Positions 7,586-15,040 of a DNA stretch of 23,598 nucleotides are shown one piece after another. Location of the stretch: assembly GCA_023404805.1 (NCBI GenBank), contig JAEYAL010000292.1, positions 1-23,598 of the forward strand, given 5' to 3'. Position numbers and translations under genes: made by a program. Every line of letters starts with the position of its first letter. The stretch's first letter is position 1. This DNA is from Actinomycetes bacterium (lineage in GTDB: Bacteria > Actinomycetota > Thermoleophilia > Solirubrobacterales > Solirubrobacteraceae). The notes below the pieces were generated by a model. It saw only the letters and a list, made by a program, of their open reading frames with translations. It had not been told where the DNA came from and ran no database searches.

Positions 7586-8896
7586 ATGCAGTCCAGTGAT
7601 CTCGAGGCGCTCGGCGCCCTGGCGGCCGCCGCCGCGGCCGGCACGACCGACGCCGCCGCGGGCACCCATGCGGCGATCGCCACGCGCGTCTTCGACACCA
7701 TCGGCCCAGCCGCCGACCCCGTGCGCCGGATGCACGACGGCATCAGCCGCGCGGTCTACCGGACCGTCCGCGCGGGCGTCCATGGCTCGGCGCTCCACGG
7801 CAGCCGCGCCTGGGCCCGCAACCAGCCGCGCGACTACACACCGCTGGACGCGACGCCCGCCGGCCTCGTCGCGGTCGGCGCCGTGAACGGCATCTGGGGC
7901 GACTACCTCGTCGAGACCCAGAACGCGCTGGCGCAGCCGATGACGCTGCGTCCCGCCGCCGGAACGTGCCCGTCCGCGATGCAGCCCCGTCCCGCCGGCG
8001 GCGGCCCGGCCATCACCGCCGACGCCCCCGGCCTCGCCGCGGCCTACCCCGAGGCCACCGGACGCGTCGCAGTCTTCCTGCACGGCCTGTGCGAGACCGA
8101 GCTGGCATGGAACGGCGTCGACCTCAGCCGCAAGCAACGGCCCGCCGAGCCGCCTGTCCCCTTCGGCGATCGTCTTCGCGACGATCTCGACTTCACCGCC
8201 GTCTACGTGCGCTTCAACAGCGGCGCGCGGATCTCGCAGAACGGCCGCGACCTGTCTGCCCTGCTCGACCAGCTCGTCCACCACTGGCCGGTGCACATCG
8301 ACGAGCTGGTGCTCATCGGCCACTCGCTCGGCGGCCTGGTCGCGCGCAGCGCCTGCCACTACGGCGAGATCGACGGCTGGGACTGGACCGAGCGCGTCCG
8401 CCACGTGTTCTGCCTCGGATCACCGCACCTCGGCGCCGACCTGGAGAAGGGCGTGCACCTGCTCGACTGGGCGCTCGGCCAGTTCCCGGAGACGCGCGCG
8501 CTCGGCGGGCTGCTGCGGCGGCGCAGCGTCGGCGTGAAGGACCTGCGCTTCGGCGCCGTCACCGAAGCCGACTGGGACGGCCACGACCCCGACGAGTTCC
8601 TCAAGGACCGGTGCCAGGAGACGCCGTTCTTGCCGAGCGCGCACTACTACTTCGTCGGCGCGCAGCTCAGCGACGGGCCGCTCGGCCGGGCGCTCGGCGA
8701 CCTGCTCGTGCGGGACCCCAGCGCATCGGGGATCGGCCGCTCGCGCGAGGTCAAGTTCAAGGTCGAGCACGGGCTGCGCCTGACCGGCCTCAACCATTTC
8801 GACCTGCTCACCCACCCAGACGTCTACGCGCAGCTGCGCTCGTGGATCGAGCGGGTGGGGTTCGCGGCCGCGGCAGAGGTCGCCGCGCTCGACTGA
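7586..8896 (+). CDS. Alpha/beta hydrolase (PGAP1/lipase-like esterase)
   Basis: A 436-residue predicted serine hydrolase. The first 165 residues are an Ala-rich helical region without a signal peptide. The alpha/beta-hydrolase part starts at GRVAVFLHGL (oxyanion HG). The nucleophile elbow is GHSLGG with Ser247, and the catalytic His is probably H404 in LNHFDLL near the C-terminus; the acid residue is not certain. The strand order and the CLGSPHLGAD segment after the nucleophile resemble PGAP1-like and triacylglycerol-lipase-like proteins that act on membrane lipids or acyl esters. The substrate is not predictable. The start is ATG 7586, supported by GGAGG (7577-7581) four bases upstream. It appears monocistronic, with a 225-bp gap before it and about 50 bp to the next minus-strand ORF. 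Confidence 0.88.
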   Translation: MQSSDLEALGALAAAAAAGTTDAAAGTHAAIATRVFDTIGPAADPVRRMHDGISRAVYRTVRAGVHGSALHGSRAWARNQPRDYTPLDATPAGLVAVGAVNGIWGDYLVETQNALAQPMTLRPAAGTCPSAMQPRPAGGGPAITADAPGLAAAYPEATGRVAVFLHGLCETELAWNGVDLSRKQRPAEPPVPFGDRLRDDLDFTAVYVRFNSGARISQNGRDLSALLDQLVHHWPVHIDELVLIGHSLGGLVARSACHYGEIDGWDWTERVRHVFCLGSPHLGADLEKGVHLLDWALGQFPETRALGGLLRRRSVGVKDLRFGAVTEADWDGHDPDEFLKDRCQETPFLPSAHYYFVGAQLSDGPLGRALGDLLVRDPSASGIGRSREVKFKVEHGLRLTGLNHFDLLTHPDVYAQLRSWIERVGFAAAAEVAALD

Positions 8897-8949
8897 GGGA
8901 CGCCTCCGGCAGGGCCGCGGCGCTCGGGCCGATCCGGGTTCGCCGGCGG

Positions 8950-9084
8950 CTACGAGGTGCTGGCCCGCTCGACGGCGGCCGGCGCGAGGCCGAACGCGTT
9001 CAGGACGACGACCACGCCGATCACGGGCACGGTCGGCAGCAGGCGGGCGGTCGCGCGAACGCGATCCATGCGGGACATCAACAT
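8950..9084 (-). CDS. Candidate small single-pass membrane protein (44 aa)
   Basis: A short minus-strand ORF starting MLMSRMDRVR, followed by a hydrophobic stretch of about 18 residues (LLPTVPVIGVVVVLNAFG) and a small polar tail. A basic N-terminus before one hydrophobic helix is typical of small inner-membrane proteins. A purine-rich AGGAGAGAGAG run (9101-9091) precedes the ATG, though the AGGAG core is about 12 bases away, longer than ideal. The frame is open far upstream, but that extension has no protein-like character. No family is recognised. It would be convergent with the hydrolase gene. Moderate to low confidence that it is expressed. Confidence 0.4.
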   Translation of the reverse strand: MLMSRMDRVRATARLLPTVPVIGVVVVLNAFGLAPAAVERASTS

Positions 9085-9536
9085 CAGGGGCTCTCTCTCC
9101 TGGGGACGCAGCGCCGAAGGGACGGGACGCTGTCTCGCCACTAATCGGCACTTCGGGACCGGTCTTGAGTGGCAACGCGCCCATGCCAAATTTGCACGCG
9201 TCCCCCGGTCAACCCTCCCCGGTACGGGAACCGGATGAACGCCCTGGTTTGACCTCAAAAGTTCATCTGGGTATCCGATACTGGGAGTGAGGCAAGCAAT
9301 CATGTTCTCCCTGCATCCGACCACTTCACCTCTCCCGCAGAACGCCACGGTCCACGTGCGTCTGCGCTGGCACAAGGGCCTGCTCGGTCTGCCCCTCCTC
9401 ACGCCGGCCGTCACGGTCGACAACCGCCGCCCGCGCACCTAGCGCCATGTCGGCCGCACCGCGCGCTGCGGCCGCCGAAGCGGGCTGCGCGCGCTGAGAT
9501 CATGGCCGCCGTCCGGCACCGCGTCATGATGGCGCT
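9085..9536. other. Gene-poor stretch upstream of the LuxR gene
   Basis: About 450 bp lacking a convincing long gene and visibly less GC-biased than the flanks around 9180-9290. It holds an inverted repeat GCCACT (9137-9142) / AGTGGC (9168-9173) with a 25-base loop, a possible promoter with TTGACC (9249-9254), 17 bases and TATCCG (9272-9277), and a possible 46-codon plus-strand ORF described separately. I found no tRNA or known riboswitch. Confidence 0.5.
9302..9442 (+). CDS. Possible small ORF (46 aa), doubtful
   Basis: An ATG at 9302 opens a 46-codon frame ending in TAG at 9442. The part VHVRLRWHKGLLGL followed by AVTVDNRR has a strand-turn-strand look. A TTGACC/TATCCG promoter-like pair lies about 25-50 bp upstream, and a weak GGGAG is 14 bases before the ATG. 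There is no recognised family and the ORF is short enough to occur by chance. Confidence 0.25.
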   Translation: MFSLHPTTSPLPQNATVHVRLRWHKGLLGLPLLTPAVTVDNRRPRT

Positions 9537-10322
9537 GTGCCGCCGACGCAGGACCGCGCGATCCTCACCGTGCTCGAGCACGTCCTCGACACGCAGGAGG
9601 TCGACGAGTTCGCCCGCGCGCTGCTCGTCGGCTTGCACGCGGTCGTCCCGTCGGACTGGGTCGCGCTGAACGGCATCGGCCCTGAGCCCGACGACATCTG
9701 GGCGATCACCAACCCGGCGACGCCAGAAGAGCTCTTCCCGGTGTTCCAGCGGCTCGCGCAGCAGAACCCGCTGATCGCCCGGCTGGCGCGCACGCAGGAT
9801 GGCCGCGCCTACCGGTTCTCCGACGAGGTCTCGCTGGAGGAGCTCCACACGCTCGAGATCTGGCAGGAGGTTTACGCGCACATGTCGATCGACTTCCAGA
9901 TCGCGTTCACGCTGCCTGCCACGCGGGACCACTTCCTCGGGGTCGCGCTGAGCCGCAAGCACGAGGACTTCACCGACGCAGAGCGCGACATGCTCAACGC
10001 CATGCGGCCGTTTCTCATCCAGGCGTTCCGCAGCGTCGTGGCGTTCGACCGGCTCCGGCGCGGGCTGCATCCGGAGCCGCTGATCCTCGACGAGGCGACG
10101 CGCGACGAGTACGGGCTGACGCCGCGCGAAGCGGAAGTGCTCGGCTCGGTCGTCGTCGGCCGCACGAACCAGGCGACCGCGGACGCTCTCGGGCTCAGCG
10201 TCCGCACCGTGCAGAAGCACCTAGAGCGGGCCTTCCGCAAACTCGGCGTGAAGTCGCGGACCGAGGCGGCCGCGCACCTGTTGGCGCGGCCAGCCGAGCC
10301 GCGGCCTGGCGTCAGCACCTGA
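9537..10322 (+). CDS. LuxR-family transcriptional regulator with N-terminal sensor domain
   Basis: A 261-residue regulator. The C-terminal LuxR/GerE helix-turn-helix spans about residues 192-250 (YGLTPREAEVLGSVVVG, then ALGLSVRTVQKHLERAFRKL), with the conserved TxRExEVL start and the TVxxHLxxxxxKLGV recognition helix. The N-terminal 180 residues are not a receiver domain (no phospho-Asp pattern); they look like a GAF-like or autoinducer-binding-like sensor of unknown ligand. The start is GTG at 9537, preceded 6 bases upstream by CATGAT (9525-9530), a -10-like box, and without a Shine-Dalgarno sequence; no other start in this frame is close. It is followed by the secreted propeller gene 84 bp downstream, which has its own promoter-like box. 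Confidence 0.9.
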   Translation: MPPTQDRAILTVLEHVLDTQEVDEFARALLVGLHAVVPSDWVALNGIGPEPDDIWAITNPATPEELFPVFQRLAQQNPLIARLARTQDGRAYRFSDEVSLEELHTLEIWQEVYAHMSIDFQIAFTLPATRDHFLGVALSRKHEDFTDAERDMLNAMRPFLIQAFRSVVAFDRLRRGLHPEPLILDEATRDEYGLTPREAEVLGSVVVGRTNQATADALGLSVRTVQKHLERAFRKLGVKSRTEAAAHLLARPAEPRPGVST

Positions 10323-10370
10323 TCGCCGCCAGCGCGGAACCCGGTCTCGCGGCCTCGCGACTGGACGTCC

Positions 10371-10406
10371 TTGCTCACTTAGCCTGGCCGAGTTAGCCTC
10401 TGGCGC
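10371..10406 (+). promoter_or_regulatory. Leaderless-type promoter of the secreted propeller gene
   Basis: TTGCTC (10371-10376), a 17-base spacer and TAGCCT (10394-10399) are followed after exactly 7 bases by the ATG at 10407, where transcription would be expected to begin. No ribosome-binding site is present. Box positions are seen; the leaderless reading is inferred from actinobacterial practice. Confidence 0.5.
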
Positions 10407-11837
10407 ATGCGCGCTCCCGTCCGCCGGCTCTCCACGGCCGCCGCCACCGCCGCCGCCTTGATCGCTGCGGTTCCGGCAACCGCGTCCGCCACGGGCGTCG
10501 CCTACCTCGACGACAAGGAGGTCTGGGTCTCGTCGCTCGACGGCGCGCAGAAGCTGCGCCTCAGCAATGGAGAACACGACTGGACCGCCGTCGGCCAGAA
10601 CGACGCCGGATTCGTGATCGGCGTGCGTCTGGAGGCCGGGAAGATCCCTGAACTGTCGACGTTCACGATCTGGAAGCCCGACGGCACGGTCAAGGACTTC
10701 GGGCCACTGGCCGGAAAATCCAACGGCGGCTCTAGCGCCTACCCCCTCGGCCTTGAGCTGACGCCCGACGCGGGCGTGGTCATCTACGGCTACTCGAACC
10801 TCGTCTACGGCTTCCCGGTCAGCACGCTCACGCGCGGGTTCTTCGTGCTGCCGTCAGCGACGCGCGTATCGCCGACAGGCGGCCCCCTCTCGGTGTCGGC
10901 CGTCCGCTACCCCGCGCTGGTCGGCTCGCGCGTGATCGGTTCGCCGGACGGGCACGCGATCGCGGTGCAGGACACCTCGTCGGTCGCCGCCGACACCTTC
11001 GCCGGCTGGCCCGGGATCGAGGTCAACAGCCCGTGGGAGATCGACGACGTCGAGGTCGCTGCCACCGGGAAAGCGCTCGCGCTCGGGGTCTACCACGCCA
11101 CTGACTCGACCCAGCCCCGCCGCGTCATCGCCGTCCCGGCACCGGGTCTCGGCGAGGCGCCCGTCGACCTCGACTCCGGTCCGGCGGTCGACGTCGGCGA
11201 CTGCTGGCTCGGGACCGGAGAGTCCACGCAACCGAGCTTCTCCCCAGACGGCGCTTCGCTGGCCTGGGCGGAAGCCGGCGGCGTCGTGGTTGCGGGCGCG
11301 CCGCTGGCCCAGATCACGACGCCGCCCGACAACCTCTGCACGTTCAGCCGGCCGAAAACCGTCATCTCGGCGACCGGTTCGTACCCGTCGATCGGCGGGA
11401 TCGACGTTGCGGCGATCCTCGCGGCACGTGCTCCCGCTCCAGCCGGCCCCGGCGCCGCCGGCCCGGGCGGTGCGAACGGCCCCGTCACGATCGGCGGCCC
11501 CGGGTCGGCGCCGCCGGCGGTCACGACCAAGGCCGGCACCGTGAAGCTCTCGGCGCTCGGGAGCAAGAGCGGCGCGAGTGTTCAGGTGACGCCGAACGTC
11601 TCTGGCAAGGCGACGTTCACGCTGACCGTCGACCCGAAGACCATCGGCAAGACGGGCAAGAAGCCGGTGACGATCGCCACCGGCAAGGCGACGCTGACCA
11701 AGGGCAAGAGCGCGAAGGCCAAGCTCAAGGCGAACGCGGTCGGCAAGAAGTCCGCCAAGAAGCTCAAAAAGAAGAAGGCGACGCTCGTGATCAAGGTGGC
11801 TGGCACCACCACGAGCATCAGCGTCACGCTGACCTAG
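10407..11837 (+). CDS. Secreted beta-propeller-like protein with lysine-rich C-terminal domain
   Basis: A 476-residue exported protein of unknown function. The N-terminus has a classical Sec signal peptide (RR then an Ala-rich core, probable cleavage after TASA at residue 28). Residues 30-345 have the repeated strand pattern of TolB/PD40-like propellers, including PSFSPDGASLAWAE. A Gly/Pro/Ala linker at about 347-380 leads to a C-terminal beta domain of about 95 residues, very rich in Lys (KKSAKKLKKKKATLVIKV), which may bind cell-wall polymers or another anionic surface. The other secreted protein in this window ends in a similar Lys-rich domain. No enzymatic motif is recognised. The last 17 bases of the gene are partly duplicated just downstream. 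Confidence 0.85.
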   Translation: MRAPVRRLSTAAATAAALIAAVPATASATGVAYLDDKEVWVSSLDGAQKLRLSNGEHDWTAVGQNDAGFVIGVRLEAGKIPELSTFTIWKPDGTVKDFGPLAGKSNGGSSAYPLGLELTPDAGVVIYGYSNLVYGFPVSTLTRGFFVLPSATRVSPTGGPLSVSAVRYPALVGSRVIGSPDGHAIAVQDTSSVAADTFAGWPGIEVNSPWEIDDVEVAATGKALALGVYHATDSTQPRRVIAVPAPGLGEAPVDLDSGPAVDVGDCWLGTGESTQPSFSPDGASLAWAEAGGVVVAGAPLAQITTPPDNLCTFSRPKTVISATGSYPSIGGIDVAAILAARAPAPAGPGAAGPGGANGPVTIGGPGSAPPAVTTKAGTVKLSALGSKSGASVQVTPNVSGKATFTLTVDPKTIGKTGKKPVTIATGKATLTKGKSAKAKLKANAVGKKSAKKLKKKKATLVIKVAGTTTSISVTLT

Positions 11838-11933
11838 ACGGGGCGGGCGCGCGTCACGCTGACGCTGACGTAGACGAGGCCTGCGCGCGCAGCGAGGCCA
11901 GCGCGCGCGGGGTCCGCGGCCAGCGCGCGCCGG
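11821..11933. repeat. Duplicated gene end and GCGCGC-rich direct repeats
   Basis: The end of the coding sequence with its stop (GCGTCACGCTGACCTAGACG, 11821-11840) recurs at 11851-11876 with a 6-base GCTGAC insertion, again containing an in-phase-looking TAG. Downstream come GGCCAGCGCGCGC repeats (about 11897-11909 and 11918-11930) and the palindrome CTGCGCGCGCAG (11881-11892). This looks like local slippage duplication; the palindromes could aid transcription termination. Confidence 0.6.
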
Positions 11934-12335
11934 CTAGTCGCGGCCGGGGTAGCGCTGGTGCAGCATCAGCACGTTGCCATCGGGGTCGCGGAAGTGGGCC
12001 ATGTGGCAGACGCCGGTGTCCATCGTCGGCGCCGCGAAGGTGACGCCGCGCGCTTCGAGCGTCGCGCGAGCCGCTTCGATGTCGGCGACGCCGAGGGCGA
12101 TCGGCACGCTCGTCGCCGAGAACGCGATCCCGACAGCCTCCGCGTTGATCACGCTCAGCGTCAGGTTGCCGGTCTCGAACTCCGCGCCGATCGCCGGGCC
12201 CTCCCCGCGCTGGTACACCGGCCCTTCCTCGAGGCCGATCACGTCGCGGTAGAACGCCCGCGCCGCCTCCAGATCCTGTGTCGGGATCGAGACGAAGTCC
12301 GTGTGGATGACGACGGGCGCGGCGGTGGTGCTCAT
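11934..12335 (-). CDS. VOC (glyoxalase/bleomycin-resistance fold) protein lacking usual metal ligands
   Basis: A 133-residue single-chain protein with the paired beta-alpha-beta-beta-beta modules of the vicinal oxygen chelate superfamily: FVSIPTQDLEAARAFYRDVIGL in the first half (residues 14-35) and ADIEAARATLEARGV followed by FRDPDGNVLMLHQ in the second. Family metal ligands are usually a His where F14 stands and a Glu where M124 stands (the E of GNxxELxQ). Both are replaced, so a standard metal-dependent glyoxalase or dioxygenase activity is unlikely; binding or sequestration of a small molecule is more plausible. It lies 55 bp downstream of the secreted propeller gene on the same strand, with a hairpin between them, so it probably has its own promoter. 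Confidence 0.9.
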   Translation of the reverse strand: MSTTAAPVVIHTDFVSIPTQDLEAARAFYRDVIGLEEGPVYQRGEGPAIGAEFETGNLTLSVINAEAVGIAFSATSVPIALGVADIEAARATLEARGVTFAAPTMDTGVCHMAHFRDPDGNVLMLHQRYPGRD

Positions 12336-12360
12336 GCCGCGATGCTCGCCGCCGCAGCTG

Positions 12361-12387
12361 GCCCCGTCAAGCCGCAGGCTGCGGGGC
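12361..12387 (-). terminator. Hairpin between the Vgb-like gene and the VOC gene
   Basis: GCCCCG (12361-12366) and CGGGGC (12382-12387) form an outer stem, and an alternative stem CCGCAG-G-CTGCGG (12372-12384) overlaps it. It lies directly after the minus-strand stop at 12391. There is no T-tract. The same bases carry TTGACG on the minus strand, a possible -35 box for the VOC gene. Confidence 0.4.
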
Positions 12388-12390
12388 GCG

Positions 12391-14133
12391 CTACTTCTTC
12401 TTCGGCTTCTCGGCCTTGAAGGTGATCTCTTTGGAGCTGACCTTGTTCAGGGTCCCGTCGGGCTGCTTCTCCATGATCCGCAGCGTCACCTTGAGCTTCT
12501 TCTTCTTTTTGAGAAGCGTCTTGGCCTTCTTGGAGAGCGAGACCTTGATGTCCCTCGTCTCGCCGCCTGAGAGCGTCACCTCGGTGCGGCCCAGCTCGAC
12601 GGTCTTCGGCTTCTTGGGCTTCTTCGGCGCGCCCAGCGTCAGAGACTCTTTGGTCCCCGGGAAGCCGGTCACGTAGTCGTGGGAGTCGAGCAGGTAGACG
12701 AGCGAGCACTTGTCCTGCGGCGGGCCGACGCAGATCTGGCGGACGTTCACGTCATTACCGACCGGCGGGCTGATCTTGGCCTGGCCGACCGTCGCGGGTT
12801 TGATGACGACGGGCGCCGTCGACGCTGGCGGCGCGGCCGTCCCGCCTCCAGGCGCCTCGCCGCCGGGGGTGCCGCCGCCAGGGGTCTCGCCGCCGCCTGC
12901 GGGCGGTGTTGTCGTCGTGCCGAAGCTGAGCCGACCGAGCTTGCCGGGAGCTGACGCGGTGTTCAGCAGGTAGTAGACGTCGCCGTTCGCCGTCGGCTCG
13001 ACCGTGAGCGGGCCGTCGTTGCCCGTCTTGTAGACGGTCGCCGTCGTCGGCGTCGCACCTCCGCCCGGGGCGATCTTGATGATCGCGTTGGCGCTCTGGT
13101 TGACGAACGGGCCTCCATACTCGGCCAGCCAGATCGAGCCGTCGGCCGCGGCGCGGATGGCGAACGGCTTCCCGCCCGACAGGCCGGCGCCGAAGGTCGC
13201 GATCGAGTAACTGGTGAAGGTGAGCGCGCCGGGGTCGAGGCGCCCGACGGAGTTGTTGATCTGGTTCGTGAACCAGACCGCGCCGTCCTTGCCCACGGTC
13301 ACGTCCGTCGGGCCGGTGCCCGTGAACGAGCCTGAGCACGGCGACACCCCGAGGCACGGCGTGATCAGGTACTCGTCGTAGCCGGAACCCTTGGTGTGGC
13401 CGATCCGGTAGCCCGGGTTGCCGGGGTCGGACTCCACGAACCACGCCTCGCCCTTGCCGTCCGGCGCGGCGCCGCGCGGCTTGGCGTCGTACCGCAGCGA
13501 GACGAGGCTCGTCTCGTCGTTCTGCTGTGCGATGTTCTTGGACTCGTTGAGCCCCAGGCCGCCGTCGGTGCTCGCCATGCGGTTCCCGGGGAAGTAGTGG
13601 GAGCCGGCAGGTGATTCGGCGTTCGATGCGCTGTGCTCAGCGATGAAGGTGCGTTTGCTGGCGGGGTCGTAGGCGACGCCCCACAGCCCGATCTTGTTCG
13701 GCTGGACGTTGGTCGAGAACGGGCTGCCGCCACCGGCCGCGAGCACGGACGCGTTGCCGTACCCGTACATCCCGTCGCTGCGCACGAACCAGATGCGGCC
13801 GTTGTCGTCGTCGAAGTCGAGTGCGCGGACCTGCGTTGCGCAGCACGGAGCCCCGACGTAGGTGGGCGTCGGCCACAGCGTGATGCCCGCGTCGGTGTCG
13901 GCCACGCCCTGCGACGGGACGAACCGGCCGATCCGCGGCGTGCTTTGCGCGTTCGCGTCGCCCGTCGAGAACCAGACGTTGCCGCTGGCGTCGGACGTGA
14001 GCCCGCTGCCGGCCGTGACGCCTGCCGGGAGCGCGTAGGTCGTCGTAGTCTCGGCGCTAGCCGGCGCGGCTGCGGCCGCGAGGCAGGCGGCGACGGCGGC
14101 GGCGGCGATCGTCGCGAGGGGGTGGCTCCGCAT
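12391..14133 (-). CDS. Secreted virginiamycin-B-lyase-like beta-propeller protein with lysine-rich tail
   Basis: A 580-residue exported protein. It has a Sec signal peptide (MRSHPLATIAAAAVAAC..., cleavage likely after PASA at residue 27), then a propeller of about 400 residues whose blades repeat the streptogramin-lyase/NHL pattern, for example LTSDASGNVWFSTG, VTVGKDGAVWFTNQ and IRAAADGSIWLAEYGG. A Gly/Pro linker (GGGETPGGGTPGGEAPGGG) connects to a C-terminal beta domain rich in Lys, ending KPKKK. The family includes virginiamycin B lyase, but I cannot confirm its catalytic His/Glu set and the tail points to a surface role. I set the start at ATG 14133 because the signal peptide begins there and a good promoter lies just before it; a longer open frame upstream runs through the antisense of the TetR gene and is not real coding. 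Confidence 0.85.
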   Translation of the reverse strand: MRSHPLATIAAAAVAACLAAAAAPASAETTTTYALPAGVTAGSGLTSDASGNVWFSTGDANAQSTPRIGRFVPSQGVADTDAGITLWPTPTYVGAPCCATQVRALDFDDDNGRIWFVRSDGMYGYGNASVLAAGGGSPFSTNVQPNKIGLWGVAYDPASKRTFIAEHSASNAESPAGSHYFPGNRMASTDGGLGLNESKNIAQQNDETSLVSLRYDAKPRGAAPDGKGEAWFVESDPGNPGYRIGHTKGSGYDEYLITPCLGVSPCSGSFTGTGPTDVTVGKDGAVWFTNQINNSVGRLDPGALTFTSYSIATFGAGLSGGKPFAIRAAADGSIWLAEYGGPFVNQSANAIIKIAPGGGATPTTATVYKTGNDGPLTVEPTANGDVYYLLNTASAPGKLGRLSFGTTTTPPAGGGETPGGGTPGGEAPGGGTAAPPASTAPVVIKPATVGQAKISPPVGNDVNVRQICVGPPQDKCSLVYLLDSHDYVTGFPGTKESLTLGAPKKPKKPKTVELGRTEVTLSGGETRDIKVSLSKKAKTLLKKKKKLKVTLRIMEKQPDGTLNKVSSKEITFKAEKPKKK

Positions 14134-14139
14134 GCCGCG

Positions 14140-14168
14140 ATCATCGCGTAGCAGGCGAGGCGTGTCAC
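14140..14168 (-). promoter_or_regulatory. Promoter of the Vgb-like gene, leaderless type
   Basis: On the minus strand GTGACA (14168-14163, five of six matches to TTGACA), a 17-base spacer and GATGAT (14145-14140) precede the ATG by 6 bases (14139-14134). No Shine-Dalgarno sequence is present. The spacing supports both the start choice and a leaderless transcript. Confidence 0.5.
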
Positions 14169-14234
14169 CCCGTTGTACGCAGAACCGCGTAGGTCGAGGT
14201 CGACGCGGGGTAGGAGGCCGGCGCGGCGGTAGAG

Positions 14235-14289
14235 GTCCACGCGGAGGTTGGGGTCCACGCGGAGGCGGGGGTCCACACGGGAGGCGGGG
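14235..14289. repeat. 18-bp G-rich tandem repeat, about three copies
   Basis: Units starting GTCCAC at 14235, 14253 and 14271 (GTCCACGCGGAGGTTGGG and close variants) follow head to tail, with degenerate GTCGACGCGGGG-type copies further left, near 14199. The + strand carries G-runs at 14249-14252, 14267-14271, 14279-14281 and 14286-14289, so a G-quadruplex is possible. It lies between the Vgb-like promoter and the stop of the TetR gene. Confidence 0.65.
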
Positions 14290-14327
14290 CCCAGGCGACG
14301 ATGGTGGACGGCCCGCGCCGCGGCCGC

Positions 14328-14984
14328 TCAGCTGGCGGTGTCGGGCGGGTCGGTGCCGTAGACGAGCAGGTACACGGCCCGGCTCAGCTCGGCGGCCATG
14401 CCCGGCAGCGCGGCCGCCCCCTCGGCTCGCAGCACCGTCGTGGCGGGCAGGTCGACCGCGCCGACGACGGCCAGCGCGCGCACGCGCGACATCGGCGTGC
14501 GGGGCTTCCACTCGTCGCTGACTTGGGCGTGCAGGGCGAGGTAGAGGTCGGCGAGCTGGCGCATCGTGCGCATCCGCCGCTCGGCTGCGGCCGGGCCCGC
14601 GGCGTGCGACTCCAGCACCCAGAGGTTCGCCGACGACGGGTGCTCCGCCAGGTAGGCCAGGAGGCTCTCGATCGCTCCGGCGATGCGCGGGAACGGCGCC
14701 GAATGCGGCGCGGCGCCAGTGCCGATCGCGGTGAAGGCGGCCTCGTCGATGCGGTCGTAGGCCTCGACGAAGCACTGCTGCAGGTCGTCGAAGTGCGCGT
14801 AGAAAGTGCGCTTGGCGGTGCGAGCCCGCGCGGTCAGGTCGCCGATCTTGACCGACTCGATGCCCGACTCTGCGCACAGCGCGACGAGCGCGTCGAGCAA
14901 GCGCGCGCGCTGGGACGCCGCAACCACCTCAGGGTCGAGCCCACGGCGGCCAGACGGCAGCGGCTGCGGGGTGGTCTCGGGCAC
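14328..14984 (-). CDS. TetR family transcriptional regulator
   Basis: A 218-residue repressor-type regulator. The helix-turn-helix is at about residues 27-75 (RARLLDALVALCAESG, then RTAKRTFYAHFDDLQQCFVEAY; the family FYxHFxxxxxL signature is clear). The C-terminal part is helical with no readable ligand. The start is GTG 14984; the MPETTPQPLPSGRRG lead is typical of TetR N-terminal arms. It faces away from the secreted lipase across a 393-bp region containing the 62-bp palindromic repeats, so it may control itself, the lipase, or both; this is inference. If transcribed from upstream of the array, its leader would contain up to three large hairpins. Confidence 0.9.
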   Translation of the reverse strand: MPETTPQPLPSGRRGLDPEVVAASQRARLLDALVALCAESGIESVKIGDLTARARTAKRTFYAHFDDLQQCFVEAYDRIDEAAFTAIGTGAAPHSAPFPRIAGAIESLLAYLAEHPSSANLWVLESHAAGPAAAERRMRTMRQLADLYLALHAQVSDEWKPRTPMSRVRALAVVGAVDLPATTVLRAEGAAALPGMAAELSRAVYLLVYGTDPPDTAS

Positions 14985-15040
14985 GGCAGCGAGTGTACGC
15001 CGGCTGTGGAGCGGTGGAGCTCGGCCTGCCGCGCCTCGTC

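Noticed and set aside
9085..9300. Riboswitch ahead of the small minus-strand ORF
   Set aside because: I compared the leader by eye with c-di-GMP, c-di-AMP and cobalamin patterns and found no convincing core.
12391..14133. Functional streptogramin resistance enzyme
   Set aside because: The match is to the propeller fold; catalytic residues could not be confirmed, and the protein is secreted with a Lys-rich tail.
14134..14877. N-terminal extension of the Vgb-like gene to 14877
   Set aside because: The added residues are antisense to the TetR gene, while a signal peptide and a well-spaced promoter fix the start at 14133.
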